The notes: generated by a model from the letters alone, not told the origin. Counted from the first letter of the stretch, positions 15,578-23,916 are shown. The stretch is 64,000 nucleotides of DNA from JAKPBU01 sp964425695 (GCA_964425695.1 CAYRNF010000007.1:62001-126000), one strand, 5' to 3'. A program made the numbers and translations.

Positions 15578-16231
15578 TTAGTTGAAGCGCGGTGCGCGCT
15601 TGGGCAGGTGGTTCTTCAGGAAGGCCATCTGGTCGGCCAGGATGTTGCGGTTGGACAGCACCAGGTGTTCGACCCAACTGGGCCTGAAGGGCACCGCCAG
15701 CAGCGGCATGGAGGCCTGTTGCGGCGTGCGGCCGCCCTTGCGCGAATTGCAGTGGAAGCACGCGGAGACCACGTTCTCCCACACGTCGCGCCCGCCCCGC
15801 GAAACCGGCACCACGTGGTCGCGGGTGAGCTGCTGCCGGTGGAATTCGCGCCCGCAGTACAGGCACAGGTACTGGTCGCGTGCGAACAACGCGGGGTTGC
15901 TCAGCGCAGGCGTGGGATCGAAGGTCTGCGGGCGCACGTGACCGCGCGCGGCGATGATCGGATGCAGGTGCATCACGCTGCGCTCGCCGGTGCTGCGGCA
16001 CAGGCCGCCATGCACGGTCAGGCACGGATCGCCCAGCGTCCAGGCGACGGCTTCGCGCGCATACAGGCAGGCCGCGTCCTGCCAGCTCATCCAGTCCAGC
16101 ACCCGGCCATGCGCGTCCAGCGACAGCAGGCGCACGGAATCGAGGCGGGCGGGCAATGCGGGGGCAGCGGTAGCACCGGCTTGGGCACCGGTTCCATCGA
16201 TCAGGCGAAGCTTCGCTCTGTCCGTCCCCAT
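15578..16231 (-). CDS. HNH endonuclease
   Basis: 217 residues. The HNH/zinc module occupies residues about 118-168: CLYCGREFHRQQLTRDHVVP, GGRDVWENVVSACFHCNSRK. The CxxC...CxxC pairs form the structural zinc site and LTRDHVVPVSRGG supplies the catalytic histidine, with WENVV carrying the N. The N-terminal 100 residues are a conserved companion region without a known fold (SLDAHGRVLDWMSWQDAACL). This HNH type is a common single-copy chromosomal gene in Xanthomonadaceae and is not linked here to a restriction system. DNA-cleaving activity is inferred from the motif only. Confidence 0.88.
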   Translation of the reverse strand: MGTDRAKLRLIDGTGAQAGATAAPALPARLDSVRLLSLDAHGRVLDWMSWQDAACLYAREAVAWTLGDPCLTVHGGLCRSTGERSVMHLHPIIAARGHVRPQTFDPTPALSNPALFARDQYLCLYCGREFHRQQLTRDHVVPVSRGGRDVWENVVSACFHCNSRKGGRTPQQASMPLLAVPFRPSWVEHLVLSNRNILADQMAFLKNHLPKRAPRFN

Positions 16232-16352
16232 GGGAAAGGCAGCTTATACGCCTTTGTTGATGTTTTGTGTATCACCGCAGGCGCCTCGCGCCAGCGGCGG
16301 GCGCGGCGCGCCGCGGGAACCGCAGTACATGTCGGCCGAAACCCGGCCCGGC

Positions 16353-18137
16353 CTACAGCGCGTCGGCTTCGATCGACATCAGCGGCGCCGCGCCGGAGCG
16401 GATGCTCGCGGCATGCGCCAGGGTGCGCGGCAGGATCCGGGCGAAGTAGAAGCGCGCGGTTTCGCGCTTGGCTTCGCGGAAGGCCTGCGGCTGCGCGGAG
16501 CGGTCCGCGGCGGCCACGCTGCGTGCCCACCAGTAGGCCAGGACCACGTAGCCGCTGTAGAACAGGTAGTCCCACGCCGCGGCGCCCACTTCCTCCGCGT
16601 CGCCTGCGGCGCGCGTGCCGATCTCCGCGGTGAGCTGCTGCCACTCGCCGGCCTTCTGGCGCAGCGGCGCGATGAACTCCTGCAGCGCGGCGTCGCCCTC
16701 GTTCGCCTTGCAGAACTCTTCCACCAGCCCCAGCAGCACGCGCAGCCCGGCGCCCTGCGCCTGCAGGGTCTTGCGGCCCATCAGGTCCAGCGCCTGGATG
16801 CTCGTGGTTCCTTCATAGAGCGTGGTGATGCGGGCATCGCGCGCGAACTGCTCCATGCCGTGTTCGGCGATGTAGCCGTGCCCGCCGAAGCACTGCAGCG
16901 CGTGGTAGGTGCATTCCACGCCCCATTCGGTGAGGCAGGCCTTGGCGATGGGCGTCAGGAAGCCCAGCAGCGCGTCGGCCTGGGCCTTTTCGTCCGCGTC
17001 GGTGGCGTGCTCGACGACATCCACCAGCGACGCGGCGTGGTAGCCGAGCAGGCGCCCGCCCTCGACCAGGGCCTTCTGGGTGAGCAGCATGCGCCGCACG
17101 TCGGGATGCACCACGATCGGATCGGCCGGCTTGTCCGGGAACTTCGCGCCGGACAGCGCACGCGACTGCAACCGTTCGCGCGCGTAGCGCAGCGCGTTCT
17201 GGTACGCGCGGTCCGACAGGCCCAGTCCCTGCAGGCCCACCGCCAGGCGCGCGGTGTTCATCATCACGAACATGGCCTGCAGGCCGCGGTTGGGCTGGCC
17301 GATCATCCAGCCCTGCGCGTCGTCCAGGTTGAGCACGCAGGTGGCCGAGCCGTGGATGCCCATCTTGTGTTCGATGGCGCCGCAGCGCACGCCGTTGCGT
17401 TCGCCCAGCGCGCCATCGCTGCCCACGCGCACCTTGGGCACGATGAACATGCTGATGCCCCGGCTGCCGGCCGGCGCATCCGGCAGGCGCGCCAGCACCA
17501 GGTGCACGATGTTGTCGGTGAAGTCGTGCTCGCCGGCGGTGATGAAGATCTTGGTGCCGCTGATGGCGTACGTGCCGTCGGCATTGGGCACCGCGCGGGT
17601 CTTCAGCAGGCCCAGGTCGGTGCCGCAGTGCGGCTCGGTGAGGCACATGGTGCCGGTCCACTCGCCCGACACCAGGCGCTTGAGGAAGACCTCCTTCTGC
17701 CAGTCGTCGCCGTGGTGCAGCAGCGCCTCGGTGGCGCCGTGCGAAAGCAGCGGGAAGTTGCCCCAGGACAGGTTGGCGGCGTCGATCATCTCCTTGACCG
17801 GCACGCCGACGGTATGCGGCAGCGCCTGTCCGCCGAAGGCTTCCGGCGCGGTGAGGCCCGGCCATCCGCCCTCCACGTATTGCGCATAGGCCGCGGCGAA
17901 CCCGGGCGGGGTAGAGACGCTGCCGGTGGTCTTGTCGAAGCGGCAGCCGGCTTCGTCGCCGGCGCGGTTGAGCGGCGCCAGCACGGTTTCGTTGAAGCGC
18001 GCGCTTTCCTCCAGCACCGCATCGACGATGTCGCGGCTGGCGTGCTCGAAACCCAGGCGTGCGAACAGCGCCTCGACGCCCAGCACGTCGTACAGCGCGA
18101 ATCGGATGTCGGACAGCGGTGCCTTGTAGCTGCTCAT
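16353..18137 (-). CDS. Acyl-CoA dehydrogenase with extra C-terminal domain
   Basis: FAD-dependent alpha,beta-dehydrogenase of acyl-CoAs, 594 residues, longer than short-chain ACADs (about 380) and like the DmdC/AidB-type subgroup. Visible are the FAD/substrate loop MCLTEPHCGTDLGLLKTRA, the beta-domain ISGTKIFITAGEHDF, EHKMGIHGSATCVLNLDDAQ, and the C-terminal QCFGGHGYIAEHGMEQFARD with the catalytic-glutamate motif TTLYEGTTSIQALDLMGRK. The last 120 residues form an additional helical domain. The gene stands alone on the minus strand, 121 bp upstream of the HNH gene. A fatty-acid beta-oxidation role is most likely. Confidence 0.93.
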   Translation of the reverse strand: MSSYKAPLSDIRFALYDVLGVEALFARLGFEHASRDIVDAVLEESARFNETVLAPLNRAGDEAGCRFDKTTGSVSTPPGFAAAYAQYVEGGWPGLTAPEAFGGQALPHTVGVPVKEMIDAANLSWGNFPLLSHGATEALLHHGDDWQKEVFLKRLVSGEWTGTMCLTEPHCGTDLGLLKTRAVPNADGTYAISGTKIFITAGEHDFTDNIVHLVLARLPDAPAGSRGISMFIVPKVRVGSDGALGERNGVRCGAIEHKMGIHGSATCVLNLDDAQGWMIGQPNRGLQAMFVMMNTARLAVGLQGLGLSDRAYQNALRYARERLQSRALSGAKFPDKPADPIVVHPDVRRMLLTQKALVEGGRLLGYHAASLVDVVEHATDADEKAQADALLGFLTPIAKACLTEWGVECTYHALQCFGGHGYIAEHGMEQFARDARITTLYEGTTSIQALDLMGRKTLQAQGAGLRVLLGLVEEFCKANEGDAALQEFIAPLRQKAGEWQQLTAEIGTRAAGDAEEVGAAAWDYLFYSGYVVLAYWWARSVAAADRSAQPQAFREAKRETARFYFARILPRTLAHAASIRSGAAPLMSIEADAL

Positions 18138-18219
18138 GCGGGTCTCGGGTTGGAGGGCAGTGCCGCGACTGTGCGCTGCCGGAACAGGATGTTTGCTCGA
18201 ATGCGGCGGACAGCGACGT

Positions 18220-18693
18220 TCAGCGCAGCACGCCGGCCAGGCCCGGCACCGGGCTCAGCGCGCTGCTGCGCTTGACCCGGTACTCGCGCTCGCGCCCGTC
18301 TTCCGGCGCCGCGCGCAGGGTGCCTTCGAAGGCATAGCCCAAGCCGCGCCCGGCGCCCAGCGCGTCGGCCAGCGCCACCTTGGCGCCCACCGCCGGTGCG
18401 TGCGCGAGCGTCACCACGTCCGCAGACTCCGGGCCGATGGAGATGCCCGCATTGCCCTGCAGGGTGCCGGCAGGCTGTCCGCCCAGGGTGATCGGCAGGC
18501 TGACGGCGCCGAACCGCATCGGCACGCTGCTGAAGTTCTCGATGCGCAGCTCCACCGACCAGCTGCCGTCGGCGCGGACGCTGAGCTGCTGGATGCTGGC
18601 GGCCGGTTCGGACACGCGACGCACGGGGCCGCTGGAGCAGGCGGCCAGCGCCATCGCGCAGGCAAGGCCGAACATCAAGCGCGTTGCGTTCAT
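18220..18693 (-). CDS. LEA14/WHy-domain-like lipoprotein
   Basis: 157 residues. The N-terminus MNATRLMFGLACAMALAACS has a lipobox (LAAC), predicting an acylated periplasm-facing lipoprotein. The mature part has the pattern of LEA type 2/WHy domains: IQQLSVRADGSWSVELRIEN followed by FSSVPMRFGAVSLPITLGGQ, a beta-sandwich fold seen in desiccation-related proteins. It is separated from the acyl-CoA dehydrogenase start by 82 bp on the same strand. Function is unknown; envelope stress tolerance is a family-level inference. Confidence 0.8.
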   Translation of the reverse strand: MNATRLMFGLACAMALAACSSGPVRRVSEPAASIQQLSVRADGSWSVELRIENFSSVPMRFGAVSLPITLGGQPAGTLQGNAGISIGPESADVVTLAHAPAVGAKVALADALGAGRGLGYAFEGTLRAAPEDGREREYRVKRSSALSPVPGLAGVLR

Positions 18694-18749
18694 CGCGTGT
18701 CCCGTTCGAGAGTGGGACACGGATGTTAGCGCTGCCGATGCCGCTGCGC

Positions 18750-18778
18750 GACGAAGCCGCGTAGGGCGCGGCTTCGTC
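18750..18778 (-). terminator. 12-bp perfect hairpin
   Basis: GACGAAGCCGCG / CGCGGCTTCGTC with a TAGGG loop, between the LEA14-like gene and the secreted-protein gene on the minus strand. It could end the transcript of the gene at 18914-19309. There is no T-run. The core GAAGCCGCG is shared with the hairpin at 22861-22884. Apart from this, 18694-18913 shows nothing recognisable. Confidence 0.5.
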
Positions 18779-18913
18779 ATGCTCCCGATCCGTGGCGGTC
18801 GCAACGTGGATCGGTCACGACGACCGGGTGCGACGCAGGTCCTGGCCTCGTCGCGGCCGTCGCAGGATCGAGCGCGGACCGGGGGGCGGCCCACGCCGTT
18901 TTTGCTCGGTTGC

Positions 18914-19309
18914 CTAACGGGCCCTGCAGGAGGCCGCCGTCGGACCCGCGACGACCTGTCCGTCCGCGTTGAGGAGCACTGCGCGGACCGCGTTGGCGCT
19001 GATGAACGCCGGGGAGATGCGCGTGGCACCCGCACGGACGTCCCTCCAGTTGCTGTCGAAGTCGAACTCCACTTCGTCGCCGGCTGCGGTGCGTGGTGCC
19101 GAGGTCGCGACGCCGGTGCCCGAGGTGACACGTGCCGTGAACATCGCGTTTGCCGCCACATTGCTGCCGTCCACCGAGATCTTGGCGCGCGCGGGACTGG
19201 CTCTGGACTCGCAGCGCACGCGGATGTCCGCAGCGTCGGCCACGGCGGGCAGGGTGCAAGCGACGAGCAGGGTCAAGCCTGCGGCTTGGGTGAGGATGCA
19301 TGGCTTCAT
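18914..19309 (-). CDS. Small secreted protein of unknown function
   Basis: 131 residues beginning MKPCILTQAAGLTLLVACTL with PAVADA before the likely signal-peptidase site, so exported to the periplasm or beyond. The mature part has two cysteines (RVRCESRAS near the start, AASCRAR at the end) that could form a disulfide, and beta-rich sequence (DEVEFDFDSNWRDVRAGATR). No named family is recognised. It is transcribed divergently from the ECF sigma operon with 182 bp between starts, so it may share the regulatory region or be a target of that sigma factor. Confidence 0.72.
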   Translation of the reverse strand: MKPCILTQAAGLTLLVACTLPAVADAADIRVRCESRASPARAKISVDGSNVAANAMFTARVTSGTGVATSAPRTAAGDEVEFDFDSNWRDVRAGATRISPAFISANAVRAVLLNADGQVVAGPTAASCRAR

Positions 19310-19491
19310 GATGGGGTCCTGGATTGCGCGGGGCCGGCACGGGACCGGGTCCTGACGTGATGTCGGACTCACGTGGATACCCGTCGCGCCCGACGTGGTT
19401 CAAGACTCCAAGACGCCCCGACCGACGGCATAATCGAACCGGGATGCCCCGAAGCGGCATTCACTGCTCGTCGAGAGGCAGGCGATCACAT

Positions 19492-20115
19492 GTGAGCGGA
19501 CCACGGCAGCACGAAGTGGACGGCTTTGCAGCCCAAGGTGCGACCGCGGGCGCGGGGGGTGCACCCCAGCTGGATGAGCTGACACTGATGGCGGGCGTGG
19601 CCGCGCAGCGGATGGATGCGTTCGAGGCGCTCTACCAGCTCTACCATCCGCGCCTGTCGCGATTCCTGCAGCGCATCCTGCGCCGCCCGGAGCTCATCGA
19701 GGAGGTGCTCGACGACACCATGGTGGTGGTGTGGAATCGCGCACATGCGTTCGTGCCAGACGGCAAGGTGTCCACGTGGGTCTTCGGCATTGCCTACCGG
19801 CAGGCACTCAAGTCGCTGCGCCAGGCCGGTCACGTCGTGGCGCACCAGGCCGAGGGAGATTTCGACTTCGTCGACCCGGCACCTGGGCCTGCGGATCTGG
19901 TGCAGCGCCAGCACCAGCGCGACCTGATCGCCATTGCGCTGGATTCGCTGCCGTTCGAACAGCGCACGGTCGTCGAGATGACATACCTGCTCGGGTACAG
20001 CTGCCGGGACGTTGCCGCGGCAATGGGCTGCCCGGTGGATACCGTGAAGTCACGGATGTTCTATGCGCGTAAACGCATGCGGGCGCTGCTGGACGCCCAA
20101 CAGGAGGCCATATGA
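19492..20115 (+). CDS. ECF RNA polymerase sigma factor
   Basis: 207 residues with sigma region 2 (MDAFEALYQLYHPRLSRFLQ; RPELIEEVLDDTMVVVWNRA) and region 4 (LDSLPFEQRTVVEMTYLLGY, SCRDVAAAMGCPVDTVKSRM). I chose GTG 19492 with a GAGAGGCAGG site just upstream; in-frame upstream ATGs give a basic, unconserved head. The stop overlaps the anti-sigma ATG (ATGA at 20112-20115). The pair is followed without a gap by a subtilisin-like protease and an outer-membrane protein, so the sigma factor probably serves envelope functions and autoregulates this operon. Confidence 0.92.
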   Translation: MSGPRQHEVDGFAAQGATAGAGGAPQLDELTLMAGVAAQRMDAFEALYQLYHPRLSRFLQRILRRPELIEEVLDDTMVVVWNRAHAFVPDGKVSTWVFGIAYRQALKSLRQAGHVVAHQAEGDFDFVDPAPGPADLVQRQHQRDLIAIALDSLPFEQRTVVEMTYLLGYSCRDVAAAMGCPVDTVKSRMFYARKRMRALLDAQQEAI

Positions 20116-20795
20116 GCGCGAAACTCCTGAATTTCGCGGGCAGCCCGCACGACGAAACGACCCGCCTGCTGCCGTGGCTGGTCAACGGCACGCTGGACAC
20201 GGCCGATCAGGCGCTGGTCGAAGCTCACCTGCAGGAGTGTCAGGCATGCCAGTCGGAACTGCAGACGCTGCGCGATACGCGGGCGGCCTGCAGCATCGGA
20301 CAGGGCGAGCCATTGCCGGCACCTGCGTTTGCGCGCCTGCGTGGCCGCGTGGGGGTAGGACCTAGGGCCGCTGTGTCCCTGCCGCTGCGCGCGCGCCTGC
20401 ATGGCTGGTCGCGGGGTTGGTACGACGCGCCGGCCTGGCTGCAAGGGCTGGTGATCGTGCAGGCCTGCGCGCTGGTTGCGCTCGTTGCGGGCCCGTGGCT
20501 GGTTACCGCTGTTTCGCCCCCCGCCCAGTACCGCACGTTGTCCTCCAGCATGCCGGCGATGTCGGGAGTACACGGCGACGCGACCCTGCTGCTCATGTTG
20601 GCCCCCACCCTGGACCAGGCGGAGTCGCAGCGTCTGTTGCTGCGCAGCGGTGCCAGGATCATCGACGGCCCATCGCACAACGGCGCGTATGTCGTTGCCG
20701 TCGATGCCCGGCATGCTGCGGTCGCCCTGGAAACGTTTCGAGCGTCGCGCGGCGTGCGTGTGGCCGAGCTGATTGGGGATGGGGCACGGGAATGA
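20112..20795 (+). CDS. Zinc-finger anti-sigma factor, single-pass membrane protein
   Basis: 227 residues. Residues about 1-60 form a ZAS-type domain with the HxxxCxxC signature (EAHLQECQACQSELQ, residues about 37-51). One transmembrane segment (WLQGLVIVQACALVALVAGP, about 117-136) leads to a periplasmic domain of about 90 residues with a ferredoxin-like pattern (LLLMLAPTLDQAESQRLLLR). It is coupled by ATGA overlaps to the sigma factor before it and the protease after it. It should hold the sigma factor at the membrane until a periplasmic signal arrives. Confidence 0.88.
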   Translation: MSAKLLNFAGSPHDETTRLLPWLVNGTLDTADQALVEAHLQECQACQSELQTLRDTRAACSIGQGEPLPAPAFARLRGRVGVGPRAAVSLPLRARLHGWSRGWYDAPAWLQGLVIVQACALVALVAGPWLVTAVSPPAQYRTLSSSMPAMSGVHGDATLLLMLAPTLDQAESQRLLLRSGARIIDGPSHNGAYVVAVDARHAAVALETFRASRGVRVAELIGDGARE

Positions 20796-22099
20796 CCGTC
20801 GCGGCTCGCATCGTCTGTCTGGCGGGCATGCTGGCGCTGCTGGGGGTGGCGAATGTGCGTGCACAGGATCCATCCGCTCCGGGGCAGCGCATCGGACGGG
20901 TGCAGGAGGAGGCCCCGGCACAGGCCGACGAACGTCGGATCCTGATGATGCTCCGGCTCCCGGTGGCCCACTACCGCCCGGACCTGGCGTACGGCGGCGG
21001 ATATCGCAACCCATCTGATAGTGCATCGCGGCGCCGGACCGCGCGCGAGCTGGCTGGCAAGCATGGCCTGCGGCTCCTCGACGGCTGGCCCATGCCTGCG
21101 CTCGGCCTCGACTGCTACGTGCTGGAAGCGGCCACTGTCGAGGCCGGCCGGCGCGAGTTACCCAAGCTGTTGGCCGATTCGCGTGTCGAGTCCGCGCAGA
21201 TGGTGCAACGCTTCCGTTTGCTGTCCCAGAGGTACGGTGACCCGCTGTCCCTGGCTCAGCCCGTGGTGCGCGAATGGCGCTTGCGCGAGCTGCATCGCGT
21301 GGCAACCGGGCGGGGTGTGCTGGTCGCCTCGATCGACAGCGGGCTGGATGCCCAACATCCCGATCTGCGGGGACAGGACATCGCCACCCGCAATTTCATC
21401 GACGGGCAGCGCTACCGCCCCGAGCCGCACGGCACGGCGGTGGGCGGGATCATCGTGGCCGGGAGCAACGGTGCCGGCATCATCGGCATCGCGCCCGATG
21501 CCGGCCTGCTGGCGTTGCGCGCATGCAGCCAGACATCGGGCGGCGCAGCCGCTTGCGACACGTTCGCACTTGCCAAGGCGCTGCAGTTCGGCCTGGAAGC
21601 CAGGGCGCAGGTCGTCAACATGAGCCTGACCGGACCACCTGACGTGCTGCTCGCTAGACTGATCGATGCGGCGCTGCTGCGCGGCGTGGTGGTCGTAGGG
21701 GCCGTGGACCCGCACGCAGAGGGAGTGGGCTTTCCTGCCAGTCACCCCGGCGTGCTCGCGGTTGCAGGGCTGGATGACCGTCGCACCTACGCGCGCGGCG
21801 TGGTTCATGCGCCCAGTCGCGGTATTCCCGCTCCGGTGCCTGGCGGGGGATGGACGCTGGTTTCGGGCAGCTCCTTCGCAACCGCGCAAGTGAGCGGGCT
21901 GGTGGCACTGGTGCGCCAACTCGCACCAAGGATGAGGTCGCAGGCCCTGATGACGCAGATATCGAGTCCGTCCGCGCTAGGATTCGCCTCCAAGCGACCC
22001 CCGGGTGTGGATGCCTGCCAAGTCGTCGCGCGCGTTGCCGGCCGCTGTGCCTGCAACTGTGCGGACTTGGCGCCTGCAGGAGGAGGGTCGCGCCGCTGA
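20792..22099 (+). CDS. Secreted S8 (subtilisin-like) serine protease
   Basis: 435 residues with a signal peptide (MTVAARIVCLAGMLALLGVA, cleavage near VRAQ). A propeptide-like region to about residue 165 precedes the catalytic domain. The triad is D182 (ASIDSGLDAQHPDL), H213 (PEPHGTAVGGIIVAG) and S361 (SGSSFATAQVSGLVAL). The C-terminal tail holds a cysteine cluster (ACQVVARVAGRCACNCA). It overlaps the anti-sigma gene by four bases. The enzyme may process a secreted protein or take part in signal generation for the sigma/anti-sigma pair; which one cannot be told from sequence. Confidence 0.9.
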   Translation: MTVAARIVCLAGMLALLGVANVRAQDPSAPGQRIGRVQEEAPAQADERRILMMLRLPVAHYRPDLAYGGGYRNPSDSASRRRTARELAGKHGLRLLDGWPMPALGLDCYVLEAATVEAGRRELPKLLADSRVESAQMVQRFRLLSQRYGDPLSLAQPVVREWRLRELHRVATGRGVLVASIDSGLDAQHPDLRGQDIATRNFIDGQRYRPEPHGTAVGGIIVAGSNGAGIIGIAPDAGLLALRACSQTSGGAAACDTFALAKALQFGLEARAQVVNMSLTGPPDVLLARLIDAALLRGVVVVGAVDPHAEGVGFPASHPGVLAVAGLDDRRTYARGVVHAPSRGIPAPVPGGGWTLVSGSSFATAQVSGLVALVRQLAPRMRSQALMTQISSPSALGFASKRPPGVDACQVVARVAGRCACNCADLAPAGGGSRR

Positions 22100-22108
22100 G
22101 AGGCCGCC

Positions 22109-22801
22109 TTGCCGACGCACCGCCTGCTTGGGTACCTGCTGTTGGCTACCGCGGCCGGTACGTGCGGGACTGCGCAGGCGGAAGTGACGCTGGGCGTGGT
22201 TTCGGATTACCGCTATCGCGGGGTCTCCATGACCGACGGCGCGCCGGCGCTGCAGGCCGGCATCGTGCTCGATCGCGCCAGCGGGTGGTACGCCGGCGCC
22301 TTCGGTTCGACGACCCGGATCGAAAACGAAGGTGGCCTCCAGGTGGTGTCCTACGCGGGCCGCGCGTGGCGCCGGCCGAGCGGACGAAGCTGGGAAGCCG
22401 GGATCCAGCACGTCGCGTTCACCAGCCACCATGGGGAAGACTATCGCGAGCTGTATATCGGTTTGGTATCCGACCGATGGAATGCGCGCGTGCACTACCA
22501 GCCGGAGCCGTTCGGTGACTATGGCCCTGCCGCGTACGTCGACCTCAATACCAGCATGCCGGTCGGCGAACGCTGGCTACTACTGGCGCATGCAGGTGCC
22601 GGATGGCGCGGCGGGGAACTCGAGGCGGGCGTCGACCGCACCTACTTCGACGCGCGTGCAGGCCTCGGGTTGTCGCTCGGCGCGTACCAACTGTCGTTCC
22701 AGGGCGTGGCGACCCGGCGCAACAGCGGCTATCTGGTGGAGCACCTGCCCGCGGATGCGGGAGAGGCCGGGTGGGTGCTGGGCATCGCACGAGCCTGGTA
22801 G
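22109..22801 (+). CDS. TorF family putative porin
   Basis: 230 residues with signal peptide ending TAQA. The N-terminal EVTLGVVSDYRYRGVSMTDG with APALQAGIVLD is the hallmark of the gcw_chp/TorF family of outer-membrane beta-barrels; alternating aromatic/hydrophobic strands continue to the C-terminal GWVLGIARAW, which ends in an aromatic residue as barrel proteins often do. I use TTG 22109 with GAGAGG upstream, nine bases after the protease stop. A pore function is assumed from the family name but not shown. Confidence 0.85.
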   Translation: MPTHRLLGYLLLATAAGTCGTAQAEVTLGVVSDYRYRGVSMTDGAPALQAGIVLDRASGWYAGAFGSTTRIENEGGLQVVSYAGRAWRRPSGRSWEAGIQHVAFTSHHGEDYRELYIGLVSDRWNARVHYQPEPFGDYGPAAYVDLNTSMPVGERWLLLAHAGAGWRGGELEAGVDRTYFDARAGLGLSLGAYQLSFQGVATRRNSGYLVEHLPADAGEAGWVLGIARAW

Positions 22802-22860
22802 CGACTGCGCCCTGCAAGTGCGCGGGGCGGATAGGCCTCGACTGGTCCGCCACAGACGGC

Positions 22861-22884
22861 GAAGCCGCGCACGGGCGCGGCTTC
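22861..22884. terminator. Bidirectional hairpin between porin gene and tRNA-Phe
   Basis: GAAGCCGCGC-ACGG-GCGCGGCTTC, a perfect 10-bp stem placed after the convergent TorF gene and tRNA-Phe. On the plus strand it is followed by GGCATCGGTTTCGTCTT. It shares its arm sequence with the hairpin at 18750-18778. Confidence 0.6.
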
Positions 22885-22910
22885 GGCATCGGTTTCGTCT
22901 TGGACCGGAA

Positions 22911-22986
22911 TGGTGGCCGGGGAGGGAATCGAACCCCCGACACGGGGATTTTCAATCCCCTGCTCTACCAACTGAGCTACCCGGCC
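22911..22986 (-). tRNA. tRNA-Phe (anticodon GAA)
   Basis: 76 bases on the minus strand. The 5' arm GGCCGGG pairs with CCCGGCC, the D arm contains AGCTCAGTTGGTAGAGC, the anticodon arm GGGGA-TTGAAAA-TCCCC has GAA at 22951-22953, the T arm contains GGTTCGATTCC, and CCA is encoded at 22911-22913. It reads UUC/UUU. Confidence 0.97.
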
Positions 22987-23009
22987 ACGGCCGGTCAAGC
23001 GAGGGCGCG

Positions 23010-23038
23010 ATGATACGGATGCCGGTGACGCGCGGCAA
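23010..23038 (-). promoter_or_regulatory. Promoter of tRNA-Phe
   Basis: On the minus strand, TTGCCG (23038-23033) and TATCAT (23015-23010) are separated by exactly 17 bp, with transcription expected to start about 17 bases before the tRNA. Confidence 0.65.
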
Positions 23039-23134
23039 CCCGCACGGGAACTGAATGTGCCGGCGCGGGTCGCCGCCGTGACGCGCCTCTGGGCGCAAGA
23101 TCGCGGGATGCCCACCCACTGGAGGGAAGCCGCC

Positions 23135-23569
23135 ATGCGCCTCGCCAGCCTTGTTTGCGCCGCCGTGCTCGGTCTGGCCGCCTGTGCAACGAACCCGGCG
23201 CAACGCGACGCCGACAGGCGCGCGCTGTACGAAGCCAATGCGGGCGCTCCGGTCGACAGCTTCCGCTACTACGGCAGCATCAACGGCTGGACGCCGCTGG
23301 GCGAGGAGGCGATCGCCATCTGGAGCCGGCCGAGCGAGGCCTGGTTGCTGGACCTGGCCGGTCCCTGCCCGGACCTGGCCTTTGCGCGGGCGATCACGCT
23401 GTCCAATACCTTCGGGCGGGTCAGTGCGCGCTTCGACAAGGTGCTGGTGCTGGACCGCGACGCGATCGACATCCCGTGCCACATCCGCCAGATCCGCCCG
23501 CTGGACGTCAAGGCGATCCGGCAGGCCGAACGCACGGCGCGCGCGGCCGCTCAGGCTTCGGGCACGTAG
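23135..23569 (+). CDS. Small lipoprotein, DUF6491-like
   Basis: 144 residues. The N-terminus MRLASLVCAAVLGLAACAT has a lipobox (LAAC). The mature part resembles a family of unknown function common in Xanthomonadaceae: FRYYGSINGWTPLGEEAIAI, WLLDLAGPCPDLAFARAITL and DIPCHIRQIRPLD, with two conserved cysteines. GGAGGGA (23120-23126) supports ATG 23135; a longer frame from 23057 is less likely. The last 19 bases overlap the 3' end of yggX on the other strand. The family number is from memory and should be treated as tentative. Confidence 0.75.
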   Translation: MRLASLVCAAVLGLAACATNPAQRDADRRALYEANAGAPVDSFRYYGSINGWTPLGEEAIAIWSRPSEAWLLDLAGPCPDLAFARAITLSNTFGRVSARFDKVLVLDRDAIDIPCHIRQIRPLDVKAIRQAERTARAAAQASGT

Positions 23570-23820
23570 CCGGCCGGTTTCTCGGCGCCGCCTCCGAACA
23601 GGAACTTCCGCATTTCGTCTTCCAGGAAGGCGCGATGCTTCGGATCCAGCGGCGAGAGACGGTTCTCGTTGATCAGCATGGTCTGGTGCGCGAGCCACGC
23701 CGCCCATGCGGCCTTGCCCACGCCGGCGAACACGCGCTTGCCCAGTTCGCCGGGCCAGGGCACGAAGTCCAGGCCCTCGGTGTCGCGCTGTTCGTACTGG
23801 CAGAAGACTTGTCTGGACAT
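23551..23820 (-). CDS. yggX: YggX-type oxidative damage protection protein
   Basis: 89 residues, typical of the family. Sequence MSRQVFCQYEQRDTEGLDFV, PWPGELGKRVFAGVGKAAWA, WLAHQTMLINENRLSPLDPK and the C-terminal FLEDEMRKFLFGGG are all YggX signatures. In enteric bacteria YggX takes part in iron trafficking and protects Fe-S clusters from oxidation. mutY, another gene linked with YggX in many gammaproteobacteria, lies upstream on the same strand after 194 bp. The 3' end overlaps a convergent lipoprotein gene. Confidence 0.96.
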   Translation of the reverse strand: MSRQVFCQYEQRDTEGLDFVPWPGELGKRVFAGVGKAAWAAWLAHQTMLINENRLSPLDPKHRAFLEDEMRKFLFGGGAEKPAGYVPEA

Positions 23821-23850
23821 GGCCGCATGCGGTGGGAGCGAAGCGCCATT

Positions 23851-23875
23851 GTAGGAGCCGCTTGCGCCGCGAACC
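23851..23875. repeat. GTAG-type REP remnant
   Basis: GTAGGAGCCGCTTGCGCCGC followed by GAACC carries the GTAG head typical of REP elements in Stenotrophomonas and related bacteria. It is a single arm in the yggX-mutY gap and is related to the perfect REP pair at 52256-52329. Confidence 0.45.
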
Positions 23876-23916
23876 CTTCACCCCATGTCCCCTTCACCCC
23901 ATGCCCCTTCACCCGG
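23874..23916. repeat. Short tandem repeat, 15-16-bp period
   Basis: About 2.6 copies of CCCTTCACCCCATG in the yggX-mutY gap, at 23874, 23890 and 23905. No coding potential. It may be a simple slippage product next to the REP remnant. Confidence 0.6.

Noticed and set aside
15578..16231. HNH nuclease as part of a restriction or phage-defence system
   Set aside because: Neighbours are housekeeping or metabolic genes; no methyltransferase, helicase or phage gene is nearby.
23874..23916. Possible short CRISPR-like or regulatory array
   Set aside because: Units abut without unique spacers and only 2.6 copies exist; a simple tandem repeat.
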